Shown here piece after piece: positions 24,409 through 32,961 of a stretch of 40,313 bases of DNA. Under the pieces are notes generated by a model, which saw only the letters and a list, made by a program, of their open reading frames with translations, was not told the DNA's origin and searched no databases. Numbering within the stretch: the first letter of the stretch is position 1; every line of letters starts with the position of its first letter. This stretch comes from Candidatus Falkowbacteria bacterium RIFOXYA2_FULL_47_19. Its GTDB lineage: Bacteria; Patescibacteriota; Patescibacteriia; Patescibacteriales; UBA12075. The stretch is taken from assembly GCA_001780275.1 (NCBI GenBank), contig MFGB01000005.1, positions 43,993 through 84,305 of the forward strand. The letters are read 5' to 3'. A program made the position numbers and the translations under genes.

Positions 24409-25848
24409 TTATTCACTACACCCATCCAAACTGCAAGTTCCGGTCGGCGCCGTCGAGGCTTTTGCCGGCTGAGCATTCCGGCTCGGACCGGCGCCTTTGT
24501 CCGATACGATGAATTTGCCCCATACCATGCGCATTTCGCAGGAAAATTTTATTTCTTTTGCGCCCTCGGGCGGGATGAATTCTATTATGTTCGTGCCCGG
24601 CGCCAGTTTTCTTTTAATTCCAAGGGGTTCGATCATTATAGCTTCCGTGCAATGGGTCGTCTGAACGACTTCTATTACCCAGCGCACCGGTATGCCCGGT
24701 TTGATGTAAAGCACGTTGGGGGAATAGCCGCTATAGGTCAGGTTCATGTTTATCGTTTGGTATAGGGCGGTATCTCCGGCCGCGTGGCGCTCGGCTTGGC
24801 TTTGGATAGAGGACGGCAATAACGACTTGAAGCCGTAACCGAAATTCGTCAAACCCCGGTTGACCATGACGAGTCCCAGCGCGAATACGATAACGGCGGA
24901 TATTTTCATGACTTTCCCGATATACTTGGCGGAGAGGGAAGAAACGAAGGCGCCAAAACCGAACATGAGTGGGATGGTCCCTAAAGCGTATAAGCCCATG
25001 CTTAGCGCACCTTTCATGGTATCGCCAGTCCCTAAGGCGTAAAGTTGCATGGCTTGCAAGGGGCCGCAGGGCATAAAACCGGTCAGGAGGCCGATAATGA
25101 GCGGGCTTTTGGGATTAGACGCATGTTTTTGGCTATACAGCCAGCGGGCTATGAACTGCGGCGGGTGGAAATTTATTTTTTCGAGCCAGCGAAATCCGGA
25201 AAAAAGCGAAAGAGCCATTAAAACCATAAAAAATCCGGCTAAAAGCATAATTGCACCGCTCGTGGCGGGATTTATGCCGAAAAATGAACCTACTCCACCC
25301 AAGATGCCTCCGATTGCGGTGTATGATACTAATCGTCCCAGGTTATATTCCAAGTGCAGACGGGAGAAGCCGGTTTTTTTGCCCGGATTTTTAGCGGCCA
25401 TCCCCGCCGAAAAAGCCGTGACCAGCCCGCCGCACATGCCGATGCAATGGAAGCTGGCCAGAAAACCAATAAGAAGGATCAAGGGATAGCTCACACTCTC
25501 TTCATTCAGACGTGACAATATCTCGAAGCCTCCGGCCGCCCGGAAAAGTAAATAAACGGTTATTGCCGCGGCTAACGCTAGGGGAAGCAAAAGTCTGTGG
25601 ATGATTTTTTTGCTTCGGGTTTCGGCGTTGCTTTTATCGCCAATGATCGTATAATTAAGGCCGGTAATGGTTTTTTCAATGTCCGTCCGGGATATTTTGC
25701 TGTCATCGAATTCAATGCGGCATAGGCCGGTCGGAAAATCGACGTCGATATGTTTAATGCCCGCCAATGCCGCGACCTCGGTTTCGATAAGGGTTTTGCA
25801 GCTGCGGCAGTGAAGACCGCCGATATTCAGTTCTATTGTTTTGAACAT
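24409..25848 (-). CDS. HMA - SafE/DsbD-like - cupredoxin fusion membrane protein
   Basis: A 479-residue three-part protein. Residues 1-70 are an HMA copper-binding domain (GLHC14RSC17). About 85-335 form a six-to-seven-helix TauE/SafE or DsbD-like membrane domain with the hallmark pairs CIGMCGG and GFMPCGPLQAMQLYALGTG. About 360-450 resemble a cupredoxin-like domain (VLYIKPGIPVRWVI, TTHCTEAIM, FSCEMRMVWG) with Cys, His and Met ligands outside the membrane. The tail has two more cysteines. It probably moves Cu(I) or reductant between cytoplasmic and external sites. It sits between csoR and copA in a copper-response cluster. The direction of transport is inferred. Confidence 0.88.
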   Translation of the reverse strand: MFKTIELNIGGLHCRSCKTLIETEVAALAGIKHIDVDFPTGLCRIEFDDSKISRTDIEKTITGLNYTIIGDKSNAETRSKKIIHRLLLPLALAAAITVYLLFRAAGGFEILSRLNEESVSYPLILLIGFLASFHCIGMCGGLVTAFSAGMAAKNPGKKTGFSRLHLEYNLGRLVSYTAIGGILGGVGSFFGINPATSGAIMLLAGFFMVLMALSLFSGFRWLEKINFHPPQFIARWLYSQKHASNPKSPLIIGLLTGFMPCGPLQAMQLYALGTGDTMKGALSMGLYALGTIPLMFGFGAFVSSLSAKYIGKVMKISAVIVFALGLVMVNRGLTNFGYGFKSLLPSSIQSQAERHAAGDTALYQTINMNLTYSGYSPNVLYIKPGIPVRWVIEVVQTTHCTEAIMIEPLGIKRKLAPGTNIIEFIPPEGAKEIKFSCEMRMVWGKFIVSDKGAGPSRNAQPAKASTAPTGTCSLDGCSE

Positions 25849-25873
25849 AATTTTGTAAAACTGGAAAATTTTC

Positions 25874-25968
25874 CCACGAATTTACAAATCAAGTACAAAT
25901 TTACAAATACCGGATGAAACGTTTTGTGAGCTATTTGTAAATTTGTAAAAAATTTGTAGATTCGTAGG
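25874..25968. repeat. Imperfect inverted repeat, ACAAATTTACAAAT words
   Basis: The left arm 25874-25910 (CACGAATTTACAAATC, then GTACAAATTTACAAATAC) faces the right arm 25932-25968 (TATTTGTAAATTTGTAA, then TTTGTAGATTCGTAGG). It fills the gap between csoR and the SafE-fusion gene. Confidence 0.8.
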
Positions 25969-25974
25969 TGATTA

Positions 25975-26244
25975 TTATTTGTTCGCCAATTTGATCACTC
26001 TTAGAATCTCCTCAGTCATCTGCTCTTTGATCTTGTCGTTTTTAGCGGCCATGGCATTTTTAAAGCAGGTGTTCAGGTGGTTTTCCATAAGCATCTGGTG
26101 GGCCGACTTTAAAAGGCCGATAACCGCCAGATTCTGCTGCATGATATTGATGCAGTATTCCTTGTTCTCTACCATATTGAGAATCTTTCCCAAGAGGCTT
26201 TGAGCTTTTTTGAAGTTAACGATGGTTTGTTCTTTTTTGTCCAT
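25975..26244 (-). CDS. csoR: CsoR-family copper-sensing repressor
   Basis: An 89-residue all-helical DUF156 repressor. The Cu(I) ligands C31, H56 and C60 keep exactly the spacing of the C-H-C triad of M. tuberculosis CsoR (25 and 4 residues), which supports copper rather than nickel or persulfide sensing. It should leave DNA when Cu(I) binds and release the downstream SafE-fusion and copA genes. A G-tract operator lies just upstream. Confidence 0.93.
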   Translation of the reverse strand: MDKKEQTIVNFKKAQSLLGKILNMVENKEYCINIMQQNLAVIGLLKSAHQMLMENHLNTCFKNAMAAKNDKIKEQMTEEILRVIKLANK

Positions 26245-26269
26245 AAAATTATATACTAAAATATTTAAT

Positions 26270-26292
26270 TACCACTACCTGGGGTGGGGGTA
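26270..26292. promoter_or_regulatory. CsoR-like G-tract operator
   Basis: TACCACTACC (26270-26279) and GGTGGGGGTA (26283-26292) are reverse complements at 8 of 10 positions around TGG. The A/T-G-tract pseudo-palindrome is typical of CsoR sites and lies between the promoter and csoR. Confidence 0.7.
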
Positions 26293-26298
26293 TAAATT

Positions 26299-26327
26299 AG
26301 CATATCACGGTATCTAATAAATAGCAA
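26299..26327 (-). promoter_or_regulatory. Promoter of the copper cluster
   Basis: On the minus strand TTGCTA (complement of 26322-26327) and TATGCT (complement of 26299-26304) are 17 bp apart. The CsoR-like site lies directly downstream, around the start point. Confidence 0.65.
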
Positions 26328-26413
26328 GCATGTAAAATAAGCCATTTTTGAATAATACGGAAAAGTTATGTGGATAAACTTGGAAAAGAGCACGATCGGA
26401 ATGACATTAAAAT

Positions 26414-26442
26414 TTGCACTACTGTCTAAATTTAGGTAGTAT
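26414..26442 (+). promoter_or_regulatory. Promoter giving a leaderless mRNA
   Basis: TTGCAC (26414-26419) and TAGTAT (26437-26442) are 17 bp apart. The ATG at 26449 begins 7 nt after the -10, which is where transcription should start. Confidence 0.65.
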
Positions 26443-26448
26443 GAAAGT

Positions 26449-27693
26449 ATGAAAAAAATAATCATTACAACCATAATATTAGCTAACCTAATTCCTTTTT
26501 CCGGTAACGCCGCTAATTTGAGCGATAAGCTGTCCGGCCGGATACTTTTAGACGTCGAGCGCAACGGCGAGGCCTGGTATATTTATCCGAAGGACAAAAA
26601 ACGGTATTACCTCGGCCGGCCGGCGGACGCTTTTAAAGTGATGCGCGAACTCGGCCTCGGGATAAGCGAATCGAATTTCCAGCGGATCGCGCAGGCGGGC
26701 ATGCCGGTCAAAGGGGATACCGCCCTGGCGCGCGCGCTCGCCGGCACGATCGTGCTCCAGGTCGAGCGTAACGGCGAAGCCTGGTACATTAATCCGCTTG
26801 ACCTCAAAAAATATTTTTTAGGGCGACCGGAAGACGCTTTTAAGGTTATGCGCGAGCTGGGCCTCGGCATTACCCGCGAAGACCTGGCCCGGATACATAA
26901 ACCCGGAACCGACGAGTCGATAAACAAGTGGAGCAAGTATGAACATAAAAAAATAAACGCGGTAGGCAGGGAATTTACGGTTGATATGATCACGATTAAT
27001 CTCGATAACCCGCGGCTCTGGATAACCACGGACGCGACCGCTTTGTCGCCGGCGCCCAACAACGACAAGTATAACGGCTTTTACAGCGCCAAGAGTTTGG
27101 GCAAGTTCGTAACCGAGCACGACGGTTTTGCCGGAGTGAACGGCACATATTTTTGCGCCTATGCCAGCTGCGAGTCCAACAATTATTATTTTTTTCCGGT
27201 TTACGATACTTTTTTGGGCAAGATCATTAATGAAGACCAGCTTAAATACTGGACCACCGGGCCGATAATGGCCTTCGATATCGTTAATAATTTTTATTAC
27301 TTTAAAGATAGCCGCGAACTTAAAAGCTTAGAAAATTTCGAAACCGTTTACGGCACGAAACTGCAGGCGGCTATCGGCAACAAGCCCAGGTTGATCGAGA
27401 ATGGCATGAATCAGCTCATCGAATGGGAACTCGACAGTAAACAAAAAAATACCCGGGCCATGCGTAATGCTATCGGTTATAAAAAGGGTGATAACGGCGG
27501 TAAGGGAACTGTTTATCTGGTCATTACCCAAAACGCCACCGTGCCCGACCTGGCCGAGATTATGAAGGCCATCGGTGTCGATTATGCCCTGAACCTGGAC
27601 GGCGGTTATTCATCAGCGCTTTGGTACGGCGACGAATATATGGTCATGCCGGGCCGGGACGTGCCGAATGCGATCGTGTTTAGTGAAAAATGA
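26449..27693 (+). CDS. Secreted phosphodiester glycosidase-like (NAGPA) protein with two CPR-type repeats
   Basis: A 414-residue secreted protein. The signal peptide spans about 1-21. Two repeats of about 70 residues follow (near 30-80 and 100-150), each with VERNGEAWYI.P.D.K.Y.LGRP.DAFKVMRELGLGI, a module common in CPR surface proteins, perhaps for wall binding. From about 165 to the end is a NAGPA-type domain (PF09992) with GVNGTYFC and LNLDGGYSSALWYG, the family's sugar-phosphodiester hydrolase core. The substrate is unknown and might be an exopolysaccharide or wall polymer. No ribosome site is seen, and a promoter ends 6 nt before the ATG. Confidence 0.88.
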   Translation: MKKIIITTIILANLIPFSGNAANLSDKLSGRILLDVERNGEAWYIYPKDKKRYYLGRPADAFKVMRELGLGISESNFQRIAQAGMPVKGDTALARALAGTIVLQVERNGEAWYINPLDLKKYFLGRPEDAFKVMRELGLGITREDLARIHKPGTDESINKWSKYEHKKINAVGREFTVDMITINLDNPRLWITTDATALSPAPNNDKYNGFYSAKSLGKFVTEHDGFAGVNGTYFCAYASCESNNYYFFPVYDTFLGKIINEDQLKYWTTGPIMAFDIVNNFYYFKDSRELKSLENFETVYGTKLQAAIGNKPRLIENGMNQLIEWELDSKQKNTRAMRNAIGYKKGDNGGKGTVYLVITQNATVPDLAEIMKAIGVDYALNLDGGYSSALWYGDEYMVMPGRDVPNAIVFSEK

Positions 27694-27697
27694 ATAA

Positions 27698-27826
27698 AAG
27701 ATACAAGAAACAAGATACAAGGACACAAACAAAACTCAAATCCCAAAACTCAATCAACGAATAGTTTGAATATTTGAAATTTGCATTTTGGAATTTGTTT
27801 GTAACTTGTATCTTGTGTCCTTGTAC
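27698..27826. repeat. Long inverted repeat, ACAAGATACAAGG word family (copy 2)
   Basis: It begins ATACAAGAAACAAGATACAA and ends with the complementary TTGTATCTTGTGTCCTTGTA, with CAAATCCCAAAAC-like words inside. It matches the copy at 24229-24359 closely in its outer 30 nt on both sides. Confidence 0.85.
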
Positions 27827-27838
27827 CCTACCTGCCTT

Positions 27839-28111
27839 ATGTTATCTGAATTCAAAAAACAACTAGCTGAAAAAAAAGAACTTTATCTACGTTTAAAAAT
27901 AAGACCCGGTGCAGGCGCGAATAAAATCAAAGAAATCATGTCCGATGACACGGTTAAGATCGATATCGCGGCGGCTCCGGTCAAGGGAAAGGCCAATGAT
28001 GAACTTGCGAAATTCCTGGCTCGGGAGTTCTCGGTTCCCCGGAAAAATGTTATAATATTAAGCGGAGCGGCGGATAAAACAAAATTAGTGAAAATATTAA
28101 CTAAATTGTAA
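27839..28111 (+). CDS. DUF167 (YggU-family) protein
   Basis: A 90-residue protein of the DUF167 family, function unknown. The conserved core is RLKIRPGAGANKI, then VKIDIAAAPVKGKANDELAKFLA and VIILSGAADKTKLVKI. I chose ATG 27839 because upstream starts lie inside the inverted repeat and add an unrelated leader. A half-MFS gene follows 21 nt later. Confidence 0.88.
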   Translation: MLSEFKKQLAEKKELYLRLKIRPGAGANKIKEIMSDDTVKIDIAAAPVKGKANDELAKFLAREFSVPRKNVIILSGAADKTKLVKILTKL

Positions 28112-28132
28112 TTTTATCGATCTATAATATTT

Positions 28133-28780
28133 ATGAATACTCCAATAAATACCAGCATTAGTTATTTTTCCTTAAATAAGTTCAGTGCCGTGGTGCGCTT
28201 CCTGACGCTGGTGGATTTTTTGATAAACAGCGGATTTGGCCTTATCACTCCGATTTTCGCGGTTTTTATAATGGACAATATCGAAGGCGCTAACGTCGAG
28301 ATCGCCGGGATAGCCGTAACCGTTTTCCTCCTTACGAAGAGTCTGCTGCAGATAATAGTGGGCAGCGCGATAGACAAGATCAGGGGCGAGCGCGATGATT
28401 TTGCTTTTTTACTGCTGGGCGGGATAGCTTATTCGGCTATACCGCTTATGTATATCTTTATCGATACGCCCCTGGAGCTATATCTCGTGCAGTTCGCTTA
28501 CGGCGTAGCCGCTTCTTTTGCTTATCCCTCCTGGATGGCTATTTTTACGCGCCATATCGATCATGAACACGAAGGCGTGGAATGGAGCGTTTACGCTACC
28601 CTGGTAGAATTCGGCATGGCCGTGGCCGCCTCTCTCGGCGGTTTTGTCGCTTATCGTTTCGGTTTCGCTTTTCTTTTCATAACCGCCAGCGCCATTATTT
28701 TCGTCAGCAATGTTTTTATATGGATGATCTACAATAAACTTAAATTAAAACAGGAAAAAGCCAAACATGGACACAAATAA
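28133..28780 (+). CDS. Six-helix half-MFS-like membrane protein
   Basis: A 215-residue membrane protein with six predicted helices. It resembles one half of a major-facilitator transporter: a motif-A-like loop after helix 2 (GSAIDKIRGERDD) and helices of MFS type. Typical MFS proteins have 12 helices and about 400 residues, so this may work as a homodimer or be a reduced scaffold. It ends cleanly with its own stop, overlapping uppS by 14 nt, so truncation by error is unlikely. The substrate is unknown. Confidence 0.75.
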   Translation: MNTPINTSISYFSLNKFSAVVRFLTLVDFLINSGFGLITPIFAVFIMDNIEGANVEIAGIAVTVFLLTKSLLQIIVGSAIDKIRGERDDFAFLLLGGIAYSAIPLMYIFIDTPLELYLVQFAYGVAASFAYPSWMAIFTRHIDHEHEGVEWSVYATLVEFGMAVAASLGGFVAYRFGFAFLFITASAIIFVSNVFIWMIYNKLKLKQEKAKHGHK

Positions 28781-29486
28781 AGACAATAAAAAAAATGTTG
28801 CCGGACATATAGCCATAATAATGGACGGTAACCGGCGTTGGGCTCGGGAGCGTAATCTCTCCACTCTTGAGGGCCATCTTAAGGGCTATAACAAGATGAA
28901 GAGCGTACCGGAGTGGTTCTTTTCACGCGGCGTGGAAATAATTTCTTTGTTCGCGTTTTCCACCGAAAACTGGAATCGCGGACGCGATGAGGTCAATTAC
29001 CTCATGAAACTTTTAAGAAGGGCCCTTAAAGATGATTTTGAAGAATATAACCAGCGGGAATACAGGCTTATCGTAAGCGGTCGGATAGACGAATTGCCCG
29101 GGGACTTGCCGGAAGTATGCGCCGACGCGATGATAAAAACCAAGGATAATTCGAAGGGCACGCTTAATATTTGCCTGAATTACGGCGGCCGGGCGGAGAT
29201 CATCGACGCCATCCGCAAGATGATAAAGAATAAGATAGAGATCGAGCAGGTGCACGAGGGCATGCTCCGGAAATACCTTTACCACGGCGATTTACCCGAT
29301 CCCGATATGATCGTCCGCACCTCCGGAGAATACCGTTTGTCCGGCTTCCAGCTCTGGCAGTCGGCTTACAGCGAACTCATGTTTTTGAAAAAATACTGGC
29401 CCGAATTCGAAAAAGCCGACGTTGATATAATTCTGGAGGAATATGCGAACCGGAAGAGAAGGTTTGGGGGAGATGAAAAAAGTTGA
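28767..29486 (+). CDS. uppS: Isoprenyl transferase (undecaprenyl diphosphate synthase)
   Basis: A cis-prenyltransferase of 239 residues that builds the C55 lipid carrier for peptidoglycan. The catalytic Asp is D20 in IIMDGNRRWA. SLFAFSTENWNR and the C-terminal DMIVRTSGEYRLSGFQLWQSAYSE are both family signatures. The second motif has GEYRLSGF where GExRLSNF is usual. It overlaps the half-MFS gene by 14 nt, which suggests translational coupling. Confidence 0.95.
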   Translation: MDTNKDNKKNVAGHIAIIMDGNRRWARERNLSTLEGHLKGYNKMKSVPEWFFSRGVEIISLFAFSTENWNRGRDEVNYLMKLLRRALKDDFEEYNQREYRLIVSGRIDELPGDLPEVCADAMIKTKDNSKGTLNICLNYGGRAEIIDAIRKMIKNKIEIEQVHEGMLRKYLYHGDLPDPDMIVRTSGEYRLSGFQLWQSAYSELMFLKKYWPEFEKADVDIILEEYANRKRRFGGDEKS

Positions 29487-29499
29487 GCGTAAATATTTT

Positions 29500-29599
29500 G
29501 ATAATTGGATATCGGGATATTAGATATTATGATACAGTTTTAAATACCGCCATACGTTGAGGTGTCAGTAATATCTAATATCCAATATCTAATATCATC
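29500..29599. repeat. Imperfect inverted repeat, GATATTAGATATT words
   Basis: The left arm 29500-29535 (GATAATTGGATATCGGGATA, TTAGATATTATGATAC) faces the right arm 29568-29599 (TAATATCTAATATCCAATAT, CTAATATCATC). It lies in the gap between uppS and rarA. Confidence 0.8.
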
Positions 29600-29615
29600 A
29601 AAAAATTCCATCAGC

Positions 29616-29647
29616 CGCCATGTTTGATTTTGGCGTTTTTTATTTTT
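29616..29647 (+). terminator. Weak intrinsic terminator after uppS
   Basis: CGCCA and TGGCG form a short 5-bp stem with a 10-nt loop, followed by TTTTTTATTTTT. Confidence 0.55.
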
Positions 29648-29677
29648 CAGGATATTGTAATTAGTAGTATTTTCTAA

Positions 29678-29706
29678 TTGAAATTTTAAGCGTATTCTGT
29701 TAATAT
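29678..29706 (+). promoter_or_regulatory. rarA promoter giving a leaderless mRNA
   Basis: TTGAAA (29678-29683) and TAATAT (29701-29706) are 17 bp apart. The rarA ATG starts 7 nt after the -10. Confidence 0.65.
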
Positions 29707-29712
29707 GAATTT

Positions 29713-30933
29713 ATGACCGAGAATACGCAAAAAACCGAATATGCGCCTTTGGCAGACCGGATGCGGCCCGAGAAGTTAGAGGATTTTTTAGGACAGGAAG
29801 AAGTGGTTGGTGCCGGTAAGATGCTCAGGCGGGCCATCGAAGCGGATCGGCTGCCATCAATGATTTTTTGGGGGCCGCCCGGAACAGGCAAGACCACCCT
29901 GGCTTCGATCATTGCCAGACAGACCAGGGCCGAGTTTTTGCGGATCAGCGCGGTTACAAGCGGCATGAAGGAGTTAAGGCAGATAATGAGCGAGGCCAAG
30001 GCTAACAAGATAGAGGACAAAAAGACGATTTTGTTCATTGACGAGATCCACCGCTGGAACAAGTCCCAGCAGGACGCCCTTTTGCCGCACGTTGAGAACG
30101 GTCTGATCGTTTTGATCGGCGCCACCACGGAAAATCCGAGCTTCGAAGTGCGCGGAGCGCTTCTTTCCCGCTGCCGGGTTTTCGTGTTGCAGAGACTTGA
30201 TGAAATTCATATCGCTGTTATCATAAAGAAAGCGCTTCTGGACAAGGAAAGGGGATTGGGCGGATCGAATGTAAAGATCGGCGAAAAAGAAATAAAATTG
30301 CTTTCCGGTATGGCGAACGGAGACGCGCGCACCGCCTTAAACATACTCGAGTATGCCAGCACGATCAGCGACACGATAACCGCTGATGAAATAAAAGAAG
30401 CATTCCAGAAATCGCATCTTTTATACGATAAGGACGGGGAAGAGCATTACAATATAATCTCCGCCCTGCATAAATCCATGCGCGGCTCCGACGCGGACGC
30501 GGCGCTTTACTGGCTCGCGCGCATGCTTGAAGCCGGCGAGGATCCGCTTTATGTCGCGCGCCGCCTGGTCCGTTTCGCTTCCGAGGATATCGGCCTGGCG
30601 AATTCCCGGGCGCTCGAGCAGGCGGTCTCGGCCTATAACGCCTGCCACTTCATGGGCATGCCGGAATGCAACGTGGTCTTGGCCCAGGCCGTCGTTTATA
30701 TGGCTAAATGCAAAAAATCCAACGATTTGTACATTGCTTACGGCAAAGCGGCCCGGGACGTCAAAGAACACGGCAATCTGCCGGTGCCGATCCACATCCG
30801 GAACGCGCCGACCGCGCTTATGAAAGAATTAGGTTACGGCAAGGATTATAAATATTCGCCCGACCACGGATATAGGGAAAAGCAGGAATATTTACCGGAG
30901 AAAATCAAGGGAAGGAAATATTTAAGGTCATAA
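29713..30933 (+). CDS. rarA: Replication-associated recombination protein RarA (MgsA)
   Basis: A clamp-loader-like AAA+ ATPase of 406 residues that acts at stalled replication forks. Walker A is GPPGTGKTT (from about residue 54), Walker B ILFIDEIHRW (about 105-114), and sensor 1 IGATTENPSFEV. The arginine-finger region SRCRVFVL and the C-terminal MgsA tetramerisation domain (GSDADAALYWLARMLEAGEDPLYVARRL) are complete. It starts from a probable leaderless transcript. Confidence 0.96.
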   Translation: MTENTQKTEYAPLADRMRPEKLEDFLGQEEVVGAGKMLRRAIEADRLPSMIFWGPPGTGKTTLASIIARQTRAEFLRISAVTSGMKELRQIMSEAKANKIEDKKTILFIDEIHRWNKSQQDALLPHVENGLIVLIGATTENPSFEVRGALLSRCRVFVLQRLDEIHIAVIIKKALLDKERGLGGSNVKIGEKEIKLLSGMANGDARTALNILEYASTISDTITADEIKEAFQKSHLLYDKDGEEHYNIISALHKSMRGSDADAALYWLARMLEAGEDPLYVARRLVRFASEDIGLANSRALEQAVSAYNACHFMGMPECNVVLAQAVVYMAKCKKSNDLYIAYGKAARDVKEHGNLPVPIHIRNAPTALMKELGYGKDYKYSPDHGYREKQEYLPEKIKGRKYLRS

Positions 30934-30978
30934 AAAGCGATTTAAAAATTTTATAATCAAATCTTCGAAAACAATATT

Positions 30979-31758
30979 ATGTTCGAAAAAAAGCATCATA
31001 ATTATTCATACGCATTGGTGATTTCTGAATTAATAACACTGGCTCATCGGCATAATTTTTCAATAAAAAAAATCGGCGAAGAAAGATTCGAGCATATCGG
31101 TATGACCTATCCGCTATACCGTTTTACGGTTAACCCGCGCGCGCCGAAAAAATTCTGTATTATCGCCGGCGTCCACGGCTATGAAATCGCCGGTCCTTTG
31201 ACCATACCGCATTTATTCGAATTTCCTAAAAAATATTTTAATAAAGAAATCGCCTATTATATTTATCCGATATTGAACCCCACCTCTTTTGATCTTGATC
31301 GCAGGATGGATGATGATAACCGCGACTTGAACTGCCTCAATCGCCGGACTTTAAAAAGCCGTAATTACAGAGAAATCCAGGCATTTTATAACGACATAAA
31401 AAAAATGCGTTTTGACGCTCTGATTTCCATGCACGAGGATTTGGATGAAAAGAATTTCTACGCTTATGTATTTGAGCGGGAAAAAAATCCAGTCTACCGG
31501 CGGATTGTCCGCTCAGCTTCAAGGTTTACCGGAGTGGAAACAAAAAAAAGTATCTATCAAAGCCCATCCGACGGGCATGGTCTGGTTATCAACGTGCATG
31601 ACCAAGCGATAGAAGATCGGTTTTTCTGCATGAAGCAGGCGAAAACATCCTTAACCTCCGAAACTCCGGGGAAATTAGACATTGGTTTGCGGATCAAGAT
31701 CAATCTAGAGAATATAAAAATTATCAATCGGAGCATTTTATCGCGCCGAAGCGGATAA
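30979..31758 (+). CDS. M14-type zinc carboxypeptidase / deacylase-like protein
   Basis: A 259-residue metallohydrolase of the M14 / succinylglutamate desuccinylase-aspartoacylase type. The zinc ligands are H66 and E69 (GVHGYEIAG) and H152 (SMHED). NPTSFDLDRRMDDDNRDLN supplies the Asn-Arg substrate motif, and TSETPG near 229 carries the catalytic Glu. It has no signal peptide, so it works in the cytoplasm, on a peptide or acyl-amino acid that cannot be named. It lies 7 nt before the malic enzyme gene. Confidence 0.85.
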   Translation: MFEKKHHNYSYALVISELITLAHRHNFSIKKIGEERFEHIGMTYPLYRFTVNPRAPKKFCIIAGVHGYEIAGPLTIPHLFEFPKKYFNKEIAYYIYPILNPTSFDLDRRMDDDNRDLNCLNRRTLKSRNYREIQAFYNDIKKMRFDALISMHEDLDEKNFYAYVFEREKNPVYRRIVRSASRFTGVETKKSIYQSPSDGHGLVINVHDQAIEDRFFCMKQAKTSLTSETPGKLDIGLRIKINLENIKIINRSILSRRSG

Positions 31759-31765
31759 AAAAAAT

Positions 31766-32905
31766 ATGAATCACGACAAAAAAGCCATCGAACTTCATAA
31801 AAAACATAAAGGCAAGATCGAGATAAAATTAAAGATTCCTTTAAAAACCAAGAATGACCTGAGCGCGGCATATACTCCGGGCGTCGGTGCGGTTTGTTTA
31901 GCCATCAAAGACAAACCGGATTTAAGTTGGCAGTTGACCAATCGCGCGAATCAGGTAGCGATCGTCACTGACGGGACCGCGATTTTGGGTCTGGGAAATA
32001 TCGGTCCTGAGGCCGGCATGCCGGTCATGGAGGGAAAATCCGCCATATTCAAGGAATTCGCGGGAATCGACGCGATACCCCTAGCCATAAATACGACCGA
32101 TACTGAGGAGATCATAAAATTCTCTAAATGGATAGAGCCGTCGTTTGCCGGGATAAACCTTGAAGATATTTCCGCGCCGCGCTGTTTCGAGGTCACGGAA
32201 CGGCTGGAAAAAGAATTATCTATTCCCGTGTTTCATGACGATCAGGACGGAACCGCGATCGTTACTCTGGCCGCCCTTGTAAACGCCTGCCGCGTGACCG
32301 GCAAGGTCATGAAAGAGCTAAAAGTAGTTATAAATGGAGCCGGAGCGGCCGGTATCGCCACGGCCAGGCTGCTCTTGGCGGCGGGGGCAGGGGATATTAT
32401 CCTTCTGGACAGCGTCGGCGCGATTTATAAAGGCAGGAGCGGTCTAAATGAGTACAAGAAAATAATAGCGGCTAAGACCAACCGGAGAAAAATAAAAGGA
32501 GGGCTTAATGAGGCGATGGCCGGAGCCGATGTTTTTATCGGCTTATCCAAAGGAAACCTGGTGGATTCCGCCATGGTCAAAAACATGAACAAGGCGCCGA
32601 TAATTTTCGCCATGGCCAATCCCGCGCCGGAAATACTCCCCGATATTGCCTATCGGGCCGGCGCAGCCATAGTCGGTACCGGGCGTTCGGATTTCTCGAA
32701 TCAGATAAACAATGCCTTGGTTTTTCCCGGTATCTTCAGGGGACTACTGGATAATCACGTAAAAACGGTGACAACGGAAATGAAATTAAAAGCGTCTTTG
32801 GCCATCGCCTATTCGGTAAAAAAAATCACAAAAAACAATATTTTACCCAATATTACGGATAAAAATGTTGTAAAAAATATCGCCCGGATTATCACGAACA
32901 AATAA
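31766..32905 (+). CDS. NAD-dependent malic enzyme
   Basis: A short-form malic enzyme (379 residues) that converts malate to pyruvate and CO2 with reduction of NAD(P). The catalytic Tyr is Y36 in AYTPGVGAV. VTDGTAILGLGNIGPEAGMPVMEGK carries the active-site Lys, and FHDDQDGTA the metal-binding acids. The Rossmann fold has GAGAAGIA, and ILLDSVG puts Asp at the end of the second strand, which favours NAD over NADP. No PTA domain is present. Confidence 0.94.
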   Translation: MNHDKKAIELHKKHKGKIEIKLKIPLKTKNDLSAAYTPGVGAVCLAIKDKPDLSWQLTNRANQVAIVTDGTAILGLGNIGPEAGMPVMEGKSAIFKEFAGIDAIPLAINTTDTEEIIKFSKWIEPSFAGINLEDISAPRCFEVTERLEKELSIPVFHDDQDGTAIVTLAALVNACRVTGKVMKELKVVINGAGAAGIATARLLLAAGAGDIILLDSVGAIYKGRSGLNEYKKIIAAKTNRRKIKGGLNEAMAGADVFIGLSKGNLVDSAMVKNMNKAPIIFAMANPAPEILPDIAYRAGAAIVGTGRSDFSNQINNALVFPGIFRGLLDNHVKTVTTEMKLKASLAIAYSVKKITKNNILPNITDKNVVKNIARIITNK

Positions 32906-32906
32906 C

Positions 32907-32934
32907 TTGACTTTTTGTTTAAAATTAGTATAAT
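32907..32934 (+). promoter_or_regulatory. rplU promoter
   Basis: TTGACT (32907-32912) and TATAAT (32929-32934) are 16 bp apart. The leader of about 90 nt contains the word-repeat structure at 32962-33027. Confidence 0.7.
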
Positions 32935-32961
32935 AACAATAAGAATAAAAATGAACATACT

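Noticed and set aside
21982..25489. Long plus-strand frames opposite copA and the SafE-fusion gene
   Set aside because: They are antisense shadows. The minus-strand proteins carry full family motifs.
27788..27838. Upstream start for the DUF167 gene
   Set aside because: It lies inside the inverted repeat and adds a hydrophobic leader not expected in this cytosolic family.
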